64,000 nt of DNA from Aeromicrobium yanjiei (GCF_009649075.1 NZ_CP045737.1:2108001-2172000), one strand, 5' to 3'. Counted from the stretch's first letter, positions 7,584 through 17,107 are shown. Translations and numbers: made by a program. The notes: generated by a model from the sequence alone, not told the origin.

Positions 7584-8338
7584 CCGCACCAGCACTCATT
7601 GCTCTTGCGCACGGCAGCACCGATCCGCGTTCTGCCCAGACCATCACAGCCCTCACGGAGATGGTGGCGTGCATGCGTCCCGACCTCCGTGTCCAGCCGG
7701 CCTTCCTCGACCACGTGGGGCCCTCGTTCGACGAGGCCGTCGACCAGCTGGTGGCCGAGGGCCACCAGGAGATCGTCGTCGTCCCGCTGCTGCTGAGCGT
7801 CGCGTTCCACGCCAATGTCGACGTCCCGCGTGCCGTGGCGGGTGCACTTGCCCGGCACGACGGCATCAAGGTGCACGCGACGGGCGTGCTCGGCATCGAG
7901 GCCGCGTTCTTCCACGTCCTCGACAAGCGGCTGCGCGAGGCCCTGTCCAAGAACCGCGTGCGAGAGCTCGACGCCCTGGTGCTGGCCGGCGCCGGCTCGT
8001 CCGACCCGATCGCCAACGCGGCGATCTCGCGGGCGGCCCGGGCGTGGGGCTCCCACCACAAGCTGCCGACGATCGCGGCGTTCGCGTCGAGCGTCCCGCC
8101 GGCAGCCGGCGAGGCCGTCCGTCAGCACCGCGCCGACGGTCGACGTCACATCGCCGTCGGTCAGCTGTTCCTCGCTCCGGGCGTGCTGCCCGACCGGGTG
8201 ACCGAGCTGGCGTACGAGGCCGGCGCCGTCGCCGTCGCCGAGCCACTGGGCGTCGACGTCGAGGTGGCCCGGGTCATCCTCGCGCGCTACGCGGTCGGTG
8301 CGGTCGACCTCGTCCCGCTGGAGGCGCTCTTCGCCTGA
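7580..8338 (+). CDS. CbiX/SirB-type sirohydrochlorin chelatase
   Basis: A 252-residue class II chelatase made of two homologous halves. It inserts Fe2+ (or Co2+) into sirohydrochlorin, giving sirohaem for the reductase encoded two genes upstream. The N-terminal ALIALAHGSTDPR carries the catalytic His, and VVVPLLLSVAFHANVDVP resembles the second metal-contact segment. The second half repeats the fold less well (IAVGQLFLAPGVLPDRV). ATG at 7580 overlaps the preceding stop as ATGA and GGAGG lies 9 nt upstream. The operon lacks the cysH, cysD and cysN genes often found here. Confidence 0.87.
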   Translation: MTAPALIALAHGSTDPRSAQTITALTEMVACMRPDLRVQPAFLDHVGPSFDEAVDQLVAEGHQEIVVVPLLLSVAFHANVDVPRAVAGALARHDGIKVHATGVLGIEAAFFHVLDKRLREALSKNRVRELDALVLAGAGSSDPIANAAISRAARAWGSHHKLPTIAAFASSVPPAAGEAVRQHRADGRRHIAVGQLFLAPGVLPDRVTELAYEAGAVAVAEPLGVDVEVARVILARYAVGAVDLVPLEALFA

Positions 8339-8346
8339 CCTGCCGG

Positions 8347-8372
8347 GCCGGCCGGGGCGCTCCCCGGCCGGC
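8347..8372 (+). terminator. Hairpin terminator of the sulfite reductase operon
   Basis: Perfect 11-bp arms (GCCGGCCGGGG and CCCCGGCCGGC) close on a CGCT loop 9 nt after the chelatase stop. There is no U-tract, as is common for actinobacterial terminators. The next gene's -10 begins 13 nt later. Confidence 0.75.
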
Positions 8373-8396
8373 TCGCGCACGTCCTACGTTGGGTGG

Positions 8397-9455
8397 GTGA
8401 GTTCCAGGCCCAGCCGCGAGTCCGTGGTGTCGTGGACGATCCTCGCGGCGCTGGTGGCCGGGATCTCAACGGTCCTCGGCCTCCTCGGCTTCCCCTCGGC
8501 CGTGCTGTTCGGGGGCCTCGCCGGCGGACTGGCGTTCTCCCTCAGCACGGGGCGGACCGTCGACGTCCCGAGCTGGTCGTTCACGATCGCCCAGGCGATC
8601 ATCGGCGTCACGGTCGGCGCGGCCGTCGACTTCCAGACGCTCGCCGACCTCGGGAGCGACTGGCCCGCCGTGATCGTGATCTCGGTGGTCACGCTGGTGC
8701 TGAGCGTCGTGGCCGGTCAGCTGCTGCGGCTGCACCGCGGGGTCAGCCCCGTCACGGCCTCGTTCGCGTCGGTCGCGGGTGGCGCCTCCGGCATGACCGC
8801 GGTGGCGCACGACCTCGGCGCGGACGACCGCGTGGTCACGGTCATCCAGTACCTTCGCGTCCTCGTGGTGCTGCTGGCCATGCCCGCCGCCGTGTCCGTG
8901 GTGTTCCATGCCGACACCGGGACCGCCGCGGGGGTGACCGCGCCGGCCACGTCGGCCGCCGGCGTCGCGTACTCGGTGCTGGCCGTCGCCCTGGGCATCG
9001 GCGTCGGTCGGGCGCTCCACCTGCCTTCCCCCGCGGTGCTCGGCGCCCTGCTGGCCTCGATCGCCCTCGGCGCGGTGCCTGCGTTCGCCGACGTCGACGT
9101 CCCGCCCTGGGTGCAGGCCGCCGGCTTCGTGCTCATCGGGCTGCAGGTCGGGCTGCGGTTCACCCTCGACAGCCTCCGGGCGATCGGCCGGATGATCCCG
9201 ACCGCGCTGCTCGTCATCGCGATCATCATCGGCGCGTGCGCCGCGTTCGGCGTCCTTCTGGCCCGGCTGACCGGCGTGTCCGAGCTCGACGCCTACCTCG
9301 CGACCACGCCCGGCGGGCTGTACGCAGTGCTGGCCACGTCCGCGGACACCGGGGGCAACGTCACGTTCGTGACGGCCGTGCAGATCATCCGGCTCCTGCT
9401 GGTGCTGCTGGCCGCTCCGCTGCTGGGTCGGTGGCTGACCCGCCGCAGCGGCTAG
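8397..9455 (+). CDS. AbrB family transporter (ammonia monooxygenase-like)
   Basis: A 352-residue, roughly ten-helix membrane protein of the AbrB/PF05145 family, whose old name ammonia monooxygenase is misleading; members are thought to be transporters. Paired repeats are visible: GGLAGGLAFSL with VTASFASVAGGASGMTAVAHDLGAD in the first half, and GALLASIALGA with AYLATTPGGLYAVLATSADTG in the second. The GTG at 8397 is chosen because TACGTT (8385-8390) lies 6 nt upstream; this removes a non-hydrophobic 33-residue extension. Its TAG directly abuts the stop of the convergent PPK2 gene. Confidence 0.85.
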   Translation: MSSRPSRESVVSWTILAALVAGISTVLGLLGFPSAVLFGGLAGGLAFSLSTGRTVDVPSWSFTIAQAIIGVTVGAAVDFQTLADLGSDWPAVIVISVVTLVLSVVAGQLLRLHRGVSPVTASFASVAGGASGMTAVAHDLGADDRVVTVIQYLRVLVVLLAMPAAVSVVFHADTGTAAGVTAPATSAAGVAYSVLAVALGIGVGRALHLPSPAVLGALLASIALGAVPAFADVDVPPWVQAAGFVLIGLQVGLRFTLDSLRAIGRMIPTALLVIAIIIGACAAFGVLLARLTGVSELDAYLATTPGGLYAVLATSADTGGNVTFVTAVQIIRLLLVLLAAPLLGRWLTRRSG

Positions 9456-10286
9456 CTACATCGCGGCCAGCCGCTTCTTCTCGGCCTCGACGTCGAAGTC
9501 AGGCGCCGGCCACTGGAGCTCCAGCGCGCGCAGCTGCTCGAGCAGCAGGGTCGCCACCGCCCAGTTGCGGTACCACTTGCCGCCGCTCGGCACGAGGTGC
9601 CACGGCGCCGCCTCACCGCAGCGCTCGATCGCGATCGCGTACGCCTCCTGGTACCCGTCCCAGAGCTCGCGCTCGTCCAGGTCGCCCGGGTTGTACTTCC
9701 AGTACTTGGTCGGGTCGTCGAGGCGCGCGGCCAGACGCTCCTTCTGGTCGTCCTTGGTGATGCGCAGGAAGCACTTGACCAGCACGCCCCCGGAGCCGGT
9801 GAACTCCTGCTCGAACGCGTTGATCGCGTCGTAGCGCCGCTCGATCTCCTCGGGCGGGGCGAGCTCGCGGACCCGGCCGATCAGGACGTCCTCGTAGTAC
9901 GAGCGGTCGAAGATGCCGATCATCCCGGGCGCCGGCAGCGCCTTGCGCACCCGCCACAAGAAGTCGTGCCGGAGCTCGGCCCGAGTCGGCTTCTTGAACG
10001 ACGTGATCGACAGGCCCTGCGGATCGGCGAGTCCCGCGACGTGGCGGACGATCCCGCCCTTGCCGGCGGTGTCCATGCCCTGCAGGACCACCAGCAGGCG
10101 CGTCGTACCGGCCCCGGTGCGTCCGCCCGCGAACAGCCTCTCCTGCAGATCGCTGAGCTCGTCGCCGAGATCCTTCAGCGCCAGCTTGGCGTCGGCCTTG
10201 TTGCCGTCGAAGCCGGGCGTCGCGCGCGAGTCGTACGTCGACAGGTCGATCGCGCCGGACACGGACAGCTGCGAGCTCAGGGACAT
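9456..10286 (-). CDS. ppk2: Polyphosphate kinase 2 family protein
   Basis: A 276-residue P-loop kinase that moves phosphate between polyphosphate and nucleotides. Walker A is GMDTAGKGG (about 70), the lid and Walker B region are FDRSYYEDVLIGRVR, and KFFLRITK-like KCFLRITKDDQKERL follows. One-domain length and the FKKPT segment fit class I/III PPK2 (nucleoside diphosphate or monophosphate as acceptor); the exact acceptor is not decided by sequence alone. The ATG at 10286 lies 6 nt after CATACT on this strand. The 3' end meets the AbrB transporter stop with no spacer. Confidence 0.9.
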   Translation of the reverse strand: MSLSSQLSVSGAIDLSTYDSRATPGFDGNKADAKLALKDLGDELSDLQERLFAGGRTGAGTTRLLVVLQGMDTAGKGGIVRHVAGLADPQGLSITSFKKPTRAELRHDFLWRVRKALPAPGMIGIFDRSYYEDVLIGRVRELAPPEEIERRYDAINAFEQEFTGSGGVLVKCFLRITKDDQKERLAARLDDPTKYWKYNPGDLDERELWDGYQEAYAIAIERCGEAAPWHLVPSGGKWYRNWAVATLLLEQLRALELQWPAPDFDVEAEKKRLAAM

Positions 10287-10351
10287 GTCGGCAGTATGCC
10301 CCCGGGTCGGACGGCCCACCACACGTGCGACATACGCCCTAGGGTGGACCC

Positions 10352-11002
10352 GTGAGCTTCGACGACGACGAGATCCGCCGGTTGTACGCGTATCCCTCGT
10401 CCGACCGGCCGTGGGTGCGCAGCAACTTCGTGGCCACTCTCGACGGCGCCGCCCACGACGCCGGTGGCCACTCGGGCCCGCTCGGCGGGGACGCCGACAC
10501 ACACGTGTTCCACGTCCTGCGCTCCCTCGCGGACGTGGTCGTGGTCGGCGCAGGCACCGCCCGCGCGGAGGGCTACGGCCCGTCCTCGGTCCCGATCGCC
10601 GTGGTGAGCCGCAGCCTCGACGTGCCCGAGCCGCTCGTCGTACCCGGGCAGATCGTCATCACCACCGCGGACGCCCCCGCCGACGCCCTCGCCCGGCTTC
10701 GCGAGACCGTCGACGTCATCGCGCTGGGCGAGGGCGAGATCGACTGGCCTGCCGTCCTGGACCAGCTCGGCTCACGTGGGCTTCGGCGCATCCTCTGCGA
10801 GGGCGGTCCCACGCTGCACGGCGACCTCGTCGGTCTGGACCTCGTCGACGAGGTCTGCCTGACGATCGCCCCCGTGCTGGCCGCCGGCGACGCGCCCCGC
10901 ATCGCCCACGGCCCGCACGCCGTCGACCGCGCCATGACGCTCGGGCACGCGGTCGAGCTCGACGGCGTCCTGTTCACCCGATGGGTGCGCGAGCGCACCT
11001 AG
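10352..11002 (+). CDS. RibD C-terminal/dihydrofolate reductase-like pyrimidine reductase
   Basis: A 216-residue protein of the RibD_C fold, which reduces a deaminated ribitylaminopyrimidine in riboflavin synthesis or unrelated substrates. Seen are the N-terminal PWVRSNFVATLDG strand, the DVVVVGAGTARAEGYG nucleotide-binding turn and the ILCEGGPTLHGDLV motif with the conserved Glu-Gly-Gly. No deaminase domain and no riboflavin genes lie nearby, so it could be a stand-alone reductase. GTG start: TAGGGT (10340-10345) is 6 nt upstream, leaderless. Confidence 0.83.
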   Translation: MSFDDDEIRRLYAYPSSDRPWVRSNFVATLDGAAHDAGGHSGPLGGDADTHVFHVLRSLADVVVVGAGTARAEGYGPSSVPIAVVSRSLDVPEPLVVPGQIVITTADAPADALARLRETVDVIALGEGEIDWPAVLDQLGSRGLRRILCEGGPTLHGDLVGLDLVDEVCLTIAPVLAAGDAPRIAHGPHAVDRAMTLGHAVELDGVLFTRWVRERT

Positions 11003-11040
11003 ACCGCACGTACTCTGGCACCAACGAAGGGACATCGCAC

Positions 11041-11529
11041 ATGTACGACGTGGCACTGCTCATCGAGCGCCAGCTCAACGATCTCGACGCCGACCAGATC
11101 ATTGCGCTCCACGAGGGGCTCGACGACACCGTCCGCTACCACCTGCTCCTGCCGGTCGAGAACGACGCAGCCGTGCTCGCGTCCTCGATGGGTGCCCTCG
11201 GCGGCCAGGTCGTGCCGTACACCGAGCCCGACGCGATCGACGCGGTCGAGAAGCAGATCGTCCGCGCGGGACAGGACGAGCTCGACGCGAGCGCAGCGCT
11301 GCTCGTCGAACGCGGCCAGCAGGTCACCGCGACCCTGACCGAGGACGACCCGGTCGACGCGCTGCTGGAGCTCGTGAAGCAGACCGGCTCCTCCGAGGCG
11401 ATCATCTTGACAGAGCCCCACGTCGTGAAGGAGTTCCTGCACATCGACTGGACGTCGCGGGCGCAGCGCAAGCTGGACGTCCCGAGCGTCCGCCTGCTCG
11501 AGCACGTGCCTTTCGACGCCCAGCGCTGA
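11041..11529 (+). CDS. Conserved hypothetical protein, universal-stress-like fold
   Basis: A 162-residue acidic protein. The middle and end (YHLLLPVEND, VTATLTEDDPVDALLELV, SEAIILTEPHVVKEF, VPSVRLLEHVPF) look like the alternating strands of a UspA-type alpha/beta domain, but the nucleotide-binding GxxGxS-type loop is not evident. GAAGGGA precedes the ATG by 8 nt, and TACTCT (11009-11014) could be its -10. It follows the RibD-like gene and precedes msrB, which has its own promoter. Function unknown. Confidence 0.65.
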   Translation: MYDVALLIERQLNDLDADQIIALHEGLDDTVRYHLLLPVENDAAVLASSMGALGGQVVPYTEPDAIDAVEKQIVRAGQDELDASAALLVERGQQVTATLTEDDPVDALLELVKQTGSSEAIILTEPHVVKEFLHIDWTSRAQRKLDVPSVRLLEHVPFDAQR

Positions 11530-11566
11530 GCTCGTCCGGCTGGCCCGCCGACGTACGCTGGGGGGC

Positions 11567-11995
11567 ATGACCCAGCAGAGCGACAAGACGTACGCCGTCG
11601 ACAAGACCGACGAGCAATGGAAGGCCGAGCTCAGCCCGGAGGAGTACCAGGTCCTGCGCAAGGCGGGCACCGAGCGTCCCTTCACGTCCTCCTACGAGAC
11701 CGACCCGACCGTCGGCGTGTACGCGTGCCGCGCGTGTGGGACCGAGCTGTTCCGCAGCGAGACCAAGTTCGACGCCCACTGCGGCTGGCCGGCGTTCTAC
11801 GCGCCGCTGGCCGAGGACCGGGTCGAGTACATCGAGGACCGCTCGCTGTTCGGTGGCGTCCGCACCGAGGTGCGCTGCGCGACCTGCGGCTCACACCTCG
11901 GACACGTCTTCGAGGGCGAGGGCTTCGCGACCCCGACCGATCAGCGCTACTGCATCAACGGCATCAGCCTGACGCTCCAGCCCGACGCCAAGTAG
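11567..11995 (+). CDS. msrB: Peptide-methionine (R)-S-oxide reductase MsrB
   Basis: A 142-residue cytosolic repair enzyme that reduces methionine R-sulfoxide in proteins. The zinc site is C54/C57 (CRACG) and C104/C107 (CATCG); the catalytic Cys is C129 in QRYCINGISL; HCGWPAFY and GHVFEGEG complete the active site. The only other Cys, C72 in HCGWP, is a possible resolving residue. TACGCT (11554-11559) is 7 nt before the ATG. The gene converges on hemQ with a long hairpin between. Confidence 0.95.
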   Translation: MTQQSDKTYAVDKTDEQWKAELSPEEYQVLRKAGTERPFTSSYETDPTVGVYACRACGTELFRSETKFDAHCGWPAFYAPLAEDRVEYIEDRSLFGGVRTEVRCATCGSHLGHVFEGEGFATPTDQRYCINGISLTLQPDAK

Positions 11996-12005
11996 CCCGC
12001 GGAAG

Positions 12006-12059
12006 ACCGATCTTTCGGCGTTTGCGCCGCCCTGGCGACGCAAACGCCGAAAGATCGGT
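12006..12059. terminator. Perfect 21-bp-arm hairpin between convergent msrB and hemQ
   Basis: The arm 12006-12026 (begins ACCGATCTTTCGGC) is the exact reverse complement of 12039-12059; the 12-nt loop contains a further CGCC/GGCG pairing. It starts 11 nt after the msrB stop and ends 7 nt before the hemQ stop, so it can terminate both transcripts. Confidence 0.85.
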
Positions 12060-12065
12060 GTCCGG

Positions 12066-12782
12066 TCAGGGCCAGAGCTCGGTGAGCTCGGCGACGGTGT
12101 GCGCCTTGCCGGTGTAGAACGGGATCTCCTCGCGGACGTGCCGGCGGGCCTCGGTCGCCCGCAGCTCGCGCATGAGGTCGACGATGCGGTGCAGCTCGTC
12201 CGCCTCGAAGGCCAGCAGCCACTCGTAGTCGCCGAGGGCGAATGACGCCACGGTGTTGGCGCGCACGTCCGGGTAGTCACGGGCAGCCATGCCGTGCTCC
12301 TTGAGGATCGCGCGGCGCTCGTCCTCGGGCAGCAGGTACCACTCGTACGACCGCACGAAGGGGTACACGCAGACGTACGACCGCACCTGCTCCTCGGCCA
12401 TGAACGCCGGGATGTGCGAGCGGTTGAACTCCGCGGGGCGGTGCAGTGCCATCTGCGACCACACGGGCGCCATGCGCGAACCGAGGGCCGTGCGGCGGAA
12501 GGCGTTGTACGCCGCCTGCAGGGCCTCGCTGGTCGGCGCGTGCCACCAGATCATCAGGTCGGCGTCGGCGCGGAGGCCGCTCACGTCGTACGTGCCACGG
12601 ACCACCACGTCGTCGGCGGCGAGCTTGGTGATGAGCGCATCGACCTCGGCGGCCTCGGCCTGGCGGTCGGCGTCGCCGAGCACGCGGTCCAGGCGGAACA
12701 CCGACCACATCGTGTAACGGATGGTCTCGTTGATGTCCTTGGCGAGCTTGCCCTTGTTGGGGATCGGCGCAGCAGCAGTCAT
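12066..12782 (-). CDS. hemQ: Coproheme decarboxylase HemQ (chlorite dismutase family)
   Basis: A 238-residue protein of the HemQ branch, which oxidatively decarboxylates coprohaem III to haem b in the Gram-positive haem pathway. Landmarks are MWSVFRLDR near the start, the DLMIWWHAP strand, [17 protein letters not shown] with the likely radical Tyr, the KEHG His ligand segment, and [25 protein letters not shown]. The true chlorite dismutase distal Arg is not expected here. The ATG overlaps the hemG stop (ATGA), giving the order hemE-hemG-hemQ in one operon. Confidence 0.92.
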   Translation of the reverse strand: MTAAAPIPNKGKLAKDINETIRYTMWSVFRLDRVLGDADRQAEAAEVDALITKLAADDVVVRGTYDVSGLRADADLMIWWHAPTSEALQAAYNAFRRTALGSRMAPVWSQMALHRPAEFNRSHIPAFMAEEQVRSYVCVYPFVRSYEWYLLPEDERRAILKEHGMAARDYPDVRANTVASFALGDYEWLLAFEADELHRIVDLMRELRATEARRHVREEIPFYTGKAHTVAELTELWP

Positions 12783-14110
12783 GACTCCATTGTCCCAGCG
12801 TCGAGCAAGCGGCGCGCAGCCGCCCGGCCCGATGCGATGACCGCCGGGATGCCGACCCCACGGTATGCCGCGCCGCAGACCTCCAGGCCGGCCACCTCGG
12901 CCACCGAGCGCTCGATCGTCTCGACCCGGTCGAGGTGCCCCACGTCGTACTGCGGCAGTGCCCCGCCCCAGCGCTGCACGGCCTGGTCCGCAGGCTCGGG
13001 CAGCGATCCGAGGGCCTGCCGCAGATCGGCGAGGGCCCGGGCGGCGAGCTCCGCGTCGTCGTGCTGCAGCAGCGTGGACTCCCCTGCACGTCCCACCGAG
13101 GCCCGGATGACCGTACGGCCCGAGTCGCCGAGCCAGCCCCACTTGTTGGACGAGACCGTGGCCGCCTTGATGAACGTGCCGTCCACGGGCGGGACCAGGA
13201 ATCCGGAGCCCTCCGGGACGTCGGCGTCGTCCAGCACGAAGGTCACGATCGCCATGCTGGCGTAGTCGATCGCCGCGAGTGCGAACGCTGCCGCCGGCGC
13301 CTCGACCGCGAGCAGGCGCGCGGCAGCCGGGGCCGGCGCGGCGACCACGACGGCGTCCGCGTGCACCGACTCGACGTCCGTGGTCGGACCGACGGACAGC
13401 CGCCAGCCGTCGCCCGTACGCGCGACGGCGCGCACCGTCGCGTCGAGGCGGACCTCGATGCCGGGGGTCGCGGCGACCGCAGCGGGAAGCTGTCCGATGC
13501 CACCGACGAGCCCCGCGAAGACCGGCCCGGTGCGCGTCGCGGCGGCTCGGTTGGCCGCGGCGGCGGCGATCAGGTCCTCGCCGAGATCCGCGATCTGCGG
13601 CGTCGTGGCACGCAGCGACAGGTGCTCGGTGCTGCCGGCGTACACGCCGCCGAGCAGCGGCTCCACCAGACGGTCGAGCACGTCGCGGCCGAGCCGCTCG
13701 GAGACGAACTCCGCGACCGAGACGTCGTGATCGGGTACCGGCAGGATCCGTGGCGTGGGCATCTCCGCGATGCCCGAGGCGGCCAGCGCAGCCGGGTCGG
13801 CCGGGATGCCCATGACCGTCGGCGGCATGGGACGCAAGGCGCCGTGCGTCCAGATCGCCGCGGTGGTGGTCGCGGGGTGGACGACCCGGTCGTCGAGGCC
13901 GATCGCGTGGATCAGGTCGAGCCCCTCCGGACGGCGGGCGAGGATCGACTCCGCGCCGAGGTCGACCGTGAGCCCGCCGACGTCGCCGAGACGCAGCTTG
14001 CCGCCGAGCCGGTCCGAGCCCTCCAGCACGACGACCTCGGCCCCTGCGGACGCGAGCTCGTACGCGGCGGCCAGTCCGGCCATTCCTCCACCGACGACGG
14101 CGACCCTCAC
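12779..14110 (-). CDS. hemG: Protoporphyrinogen/coproporphyrinogen III oxidase
   Basis: A 443-residue FAD enzyme (HemY/CgoX type) that oxidises coproporphyrinogen III in the HemQ-dependent route. The N-terminal dinucleotide motif [18 protein letters not shown] is followed by [28 protein letters not shown] and the C-terminal [21 protein letters not shown] are typical. The start is GTG, 3 bp after the hemE stop. It is flanked by hemE and hemQ, so co-expression in the coproporphyrin pathway is strongly supported. Confidence 0.92.
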   Translation of the reverse strand: MRVAVVGGGMAGLAAAYELASAGAEVVVLEGSDRLGGKLRLGDVGGLTVDLGAESILARRPEGLDLIHAIGLDDRVVHPATTTAAIWTHGALRPMPPTVMGIPADPAALAASGIAEMPTPRILPVPDHDVSVAEFVSERLGRDVLDRLVEPLLGGVYAGSTEHLSLRATTPQIADLGEDLIAAAAANRAAATRTGPVFAGLVGGIGQLPAAVAATPGIEVRLDATVRAVARTGDGWRLSVGPTTDVESVHADAVVVAAPAPAAARLLAVEAPAAAFALAAIDYASMAIVTFVLDDADVPEGSGFLVPPVDGTFIKAATVSSNKWGWLGDSGRTVIRASVGRAGESTLLQHDDAELAARALADLRQALGSLPEPADQAVQRWGGALPQYDVGHLDRVETIERSVAEVAGLEVCGAAYRGVGIPAVIASGRAAARRLLDAGTMES

Positions 14111-14113
14111 TGC

Positions 14114-15154
14114 CTACGCCGTCTCGTAGCCGTGGACGAAGTCGACCAGGCGCGCCAGCGCGTCGGGGTCCGTGGCCGGCAGCACGCCGTGGCCGAGGTT
14201 GAACACGTGTCCCTCAGCCGCACGACCCGCCTCGAGGACCTCGGCCGCACGCGCCTGCATGAACTCCGTCGGGGCGAAGACGACGGTCGGGTCGAGATTG
14301 CCCTGCACCGCCTTGCCCGGACCGATGCGACGCACGGCCTCGTCGAGCGGGACGCGCCAGTCGACGCCCACGACGTCCGCCCCGGCGTCGCCCATCGAGT
14401 GCAGCAGCTCGCCGGTGCCGACGCCGAAGTGGATGCGCGGCACGTCGAGATCAGCCACGGACGCGAGCACGGCCGCCGAGTGCGGCTTGACGTACGTCTC
14501 GTAGTCCGCGAGCGACAGCGCACCGGCCCACGAGTCGAACAGCTGGATGGCGGACGCGCCGGCCTCGACCTGCGCCCGCAGGAACTGCCCGGCGATCGCG
14601 GCCATGCGTCCGAGCAGCGCATGCCACAGATCGGGATCGGAGTACATGAGCTGCTTGGTCAGGCGGTGGTCGCGGGACGGACCGCCCTCGACGAGGTAGG
14701 ACGCGAGGGTGAACGGTGCGCCCGCGAAGCCGATCAGCGGGGTCGCGCCGAGCTCGCCGACCAGTGCCGTGACGGCGTCGGTGATCGGCGCGATGTCGTC
14801 GGGCTCGATGTCACGGAACTGCTCGAGCTGCGCGTGCGAGCGGATCGGCTCCGCTACGACCGGGCCCGTGCCGGGGACGATGTCCAGGTCGACCCCGATG
14901 GCCTTGAGGGGGACCACGATGTCGGAGAAGAAGATCGCCGCGTCGACGCCGTAGCGGCGGACCGGCTGCATCGTGATCTCGACGACCATGTCGGTGCGGA
15001 AGCAGGAGTCCAGCATCGTCGTGCCCTCGCGGATCGCGAGGTACTCCGGCAGGGAACGCCCGGCCTGGCGCATGAACCAGACCGGGGTGTGGGCGGGGCG
15101 CTCGCCGCGGCAGGCCTGCAGGAACGCGCTGTCGGTCAGGGTTGGGGTGCTCAC
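14114..15154 (-). CDS. hemE: Uroporphyrinogen decarboxylase HemE
   Basis: A 346-residue TIM-barrel enzyme converting uroporphyrinogen III to coproporphyrinogen III by four decarboxylations. The signature [15 protein letters not shown] (about 26-40) contains the substrate-binding Arg residues, and [17 protein letters not shown] is the second signature. [15 protein letters not shown] supplies the catalytic Asp. Start GTG at 15154; GAGACT six nt upstream could be its -10. It is first in the hemE-hemG-hemQ operon and diverges from the DUF3000 gene. Confidence 0.95.
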   Translation of the reverse strand: MSTPTLTDSAFLQACRGERPAHTPVWFMRQAGRSLPEYLAIREGTTMLDSCFRTDMVVEITMQPVRRYGVDAAIFFSDIVVPLKAIGVDLDIVPGTGPVVAEPIRSHAQLEQFRDIEPDDIAPITDAVTALVGELGATPLIGFAGAPFTLASYLVEGGPSRDHRLTKQLMYSDPDLWHALLGRMAAIAGQFLRAQVEAGASAIQLFDSWAGALSLADYETYVKPHSAAVLASVADLDVPRIHFGVGTGELLHSMGDAGADVVGVDWRVPLDEAVRRIGPGKAVQGNLDPTVVFAPTEFMQARAAEVLEAGRAAEGHVFNLGHGVLPATDPDALARLVDFVHGYETA

Positions 15155-15224
15155 CGATTCAGTCTCTCAGGTCGTGCGGAGTGTCGAGGCCCAGCCCTGG
15201 CCCGGACACGCCTACCATCGCAGG

Positions 15225-15818
15225 GTGGCAGTCAGAAGCGAGATCGACCGCACGCCCGCCCAGTTCACGGATGCGGTCGCGCAGGTGCGAGGTGCCGTCC
15301 TGCGACCCGAGGTCGTGGTCGACGAGATGCCCGCACCCCAACGCATCGCCCCGCACGCATTCGCGATGAGCGGTGACGTGCTGGTCGGCGAGGACGAGCT
15401 CGCGACCGGGCGCTTCATCCTCCTGCACGATCCGGCCGGCAACGACGCATGGGGCGGTACGTTCCGCTGCGTCACGTTCGCCCGCGCCGACATCGAGGCC
15501 GACATGGCCGCCGACCCCGTGCTCCCGAGCGTGGGGTGGAGCTGGCTGACCGAGGCGCTCGACGCGTTCGACAGCGCGTACGCCGCAGCGAGCGGCAGCG
15601 TCACCGTCGTGCGATCCGAGGGATTCGGCGAGATGGCGGCCGACGGCGGTGACGCACAGATCGAGGTGCGCGCGTCCTGGACGCCCTTGGTCGAGCAGCC
15701 CACGTCCGACATGGGCGGGCACGCCGCCGCCTGGTCCAACCTGCTCTGCGCGATCGCGGGCCTCCCGCCCCTCGCGCCAGGCGTCATCCCCCTCCAGCGC
15801 AGGCGTGGTGCGCGTTGA
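15225..15818 (+). CDS. DUF3000 domain-containing protein
   Basis: A 197-residue actinobacterial protein of unknown function. GGTFRCVTFARADIEADMAADPVLPSV-type segments (here VTFARADIEADMA and SVGWSWLTEALDAF) match DUF3000. GTG at 15225 is leaderless: TACCAT (15213-15218) is 6 nt upstream. It ends four bases into the RNase D start (TTGA), the usual neighbourhood of DUF3000 in actinobacteria, which suggests an RNA-related role. Confidence 0.85.
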   Translation: MAVRSEIDRTPAQFTDAVAQVRGAVLRPEVVVDEMPAPQRIAPHAFAMSGDVLVGEDELATGRFILLHDPAGNDAWGGTFRCVTFARADIEADMAADPVLPSVGWSWLTEALDAFDSAYAAASGSVTVVRSEGFGEMAADGGDAQIEVRASWTPLVEQPTSDMGGHAAAWSNLLCAIAGLPPLAPGVIPLQRRRGAR

Positions 15819-17086
15819 CCACTCCCCCCGAGACCGGGCCCGACGAGACCGCAGGCGCGGCGGAGGAGACTCCCGAACCGGTGGCACCCGAGGCGCCGCG
15901 GCTGCAGCTGCGTGACCCGCTCCCCCCGGTCGTCGACACCCCGCAAGCCCTGCAGGACACGTGCGAGCGCATCGCGGCGGGCACCGGCCCGATCGCCCTG
16001 GACGCCGAACGTGCCTCGGGCTACCGCTACTCCCAGCGCGCCTACCTGATCCAGATCCGTCGCGAGGGCTCCGGCACGCACCTGGTCGACCCCACGGCGT
16101 TCGACAGCCTCGTGCCCCTCGACACCGCCTTCGACGGCAACGAGTGGATCCTGCACGCCGCGACGCAGGACCTCATGTGCCTCGCCGAGGTGGGCCTGTA
16201 CCCCGAGGCGTTGTTCGACACCGAGCTCGCCGGGCGACTGCTCAACCTGCCGCGGGTCGGGCTGGCCGCCCTGGTCGAGCACTACCTCGGGCTGAGCCTG
16301 GCCAAGGAGTTCTCCGCCGCGGACTGGTCGACCCGCCCCCTTCCCGAGCCGTGGCTGGTCTACGCGGCACTCGACGTCGAGGTCCTGATCGAGCTCCGCG
16401 ACCTGATCGACGCCGACCTGCGAGCAGCAGGCAAGCGTGAATGGGCCGCGGAGGAGTTCGAGGCGCTGCTGCTCTTCCAGGGGCCGCCCGAGCGCAAGGA
16501 GCCGTGGCGGCGGGTCTCCGGCATCCACAAGGCTCGTGGGCGTCGAGCCCTGGCCCTGGTCCGTGAGATCTGGGAGGCCCGCGACCGCATCGCCGAGGCC
16601 CGCGACACGACTCCCGGTCGGGTCCTGCCCGACAGCTCGATCCTCGAGCTGGCGACGTCGCCACCCCAGGACGTCACGGCGCTCAAGAACATGCGCATCA
16701 TGCGCAACCGAGGTCCCCGCCGGTTCGCGAGCGAGTGGTTCGACGCGGTCGAGCGCGGCCTGGCGCTCGCGGAGATCAAGCTGCCCACCACCAACCAGCG
16801 CGTCGACGGTCCCCCACCGCCGCGCGCATGGGCGGACAAGAACCCCGTCGCCGCAGATCGCCTCGGCCGCAGCCGCGAGGTCGTGACCGCGATCGCCGAG
16901 GAGCACGACCTGCCGACCGAGAACCTCATCTCGCCGCAGCTGGTGCGCAACCTCGCCTGGGAGCCTCCCGCGGAGATCACGACTGAGGCCGTCGGCGCAG
17001 TCCTGCGCGAGCAGGGCGCCCGCGGCTGGCAGGTGGGGCTCGTCGCCGCCCCACTCGCCGAGGCGTTGGCCGACACTTCTTCGTGA
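15815..17086 (+). CDS. HRDC domain ribonuclease D
   Basis: A 423-residue 3'-5' exoribonuclease of the DEDDy class for RNA processing. The first acidic pair is ALDAERASGYRY, the second Asp lies in ILHAATQDLMCLAEV and the Tyr-Asp motif in YAALDVEVLIEL. An HRDC domain follows at about 215-300 and a C-terminal extension typical of actinobacteria runs to 423. The start is TTG overlapping the DUF3000 stop (TTGA); no better start is in frame. The N-terminal 30 residues are Pro/Glu-rich. Confidence 0.88.
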   Translation: MTTPPETGPDETAGAAEETPEPVAPEAPRLQLRDPLPPVVDTPQALQDTCERIAAGTGPIALDAERASGYRYSQRAYLIQIRREGSGTHLVDPTAFDSLVPLDTAFDGNEWILHAATQDLMCLAEVGLYPEALFDTELAGRLLNLPRVGLAALVEHYLGLSLAKEFSAADWSTRPLPEPWLVYAALDVEVLIELRDLIDADLRAAGKREWAAEEFEALLLFQGPPERKEPWRRVSGIHKARGRRALALVREIWEARDRIAEARDTTPGRVLPDSSILELATSPPQDVTALKNMRIMRNRGPRRFASEWFDAVERGLALAEIKLPTTNQRVDGPPPPRAWADKNPVAADRLGRSREVVTAIAEEHDLPTENLISPQLVRNLAWEPPAEITTEAVGAVLREQGARGWQVGLVAAPLAEALADTSS

Positions 17087-17107
17087 TCTCACAGGTCCTA
17101 CGCAACC

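Noticed and set aside
12869-15376. Very long open frames on the strand opposite the haem operon.
   Set aside because: They are Arg/Gly/Val-rich mirror frames typical of high-GC DNA; hemE, hemG and hemQ on the other strand have full family motifs.
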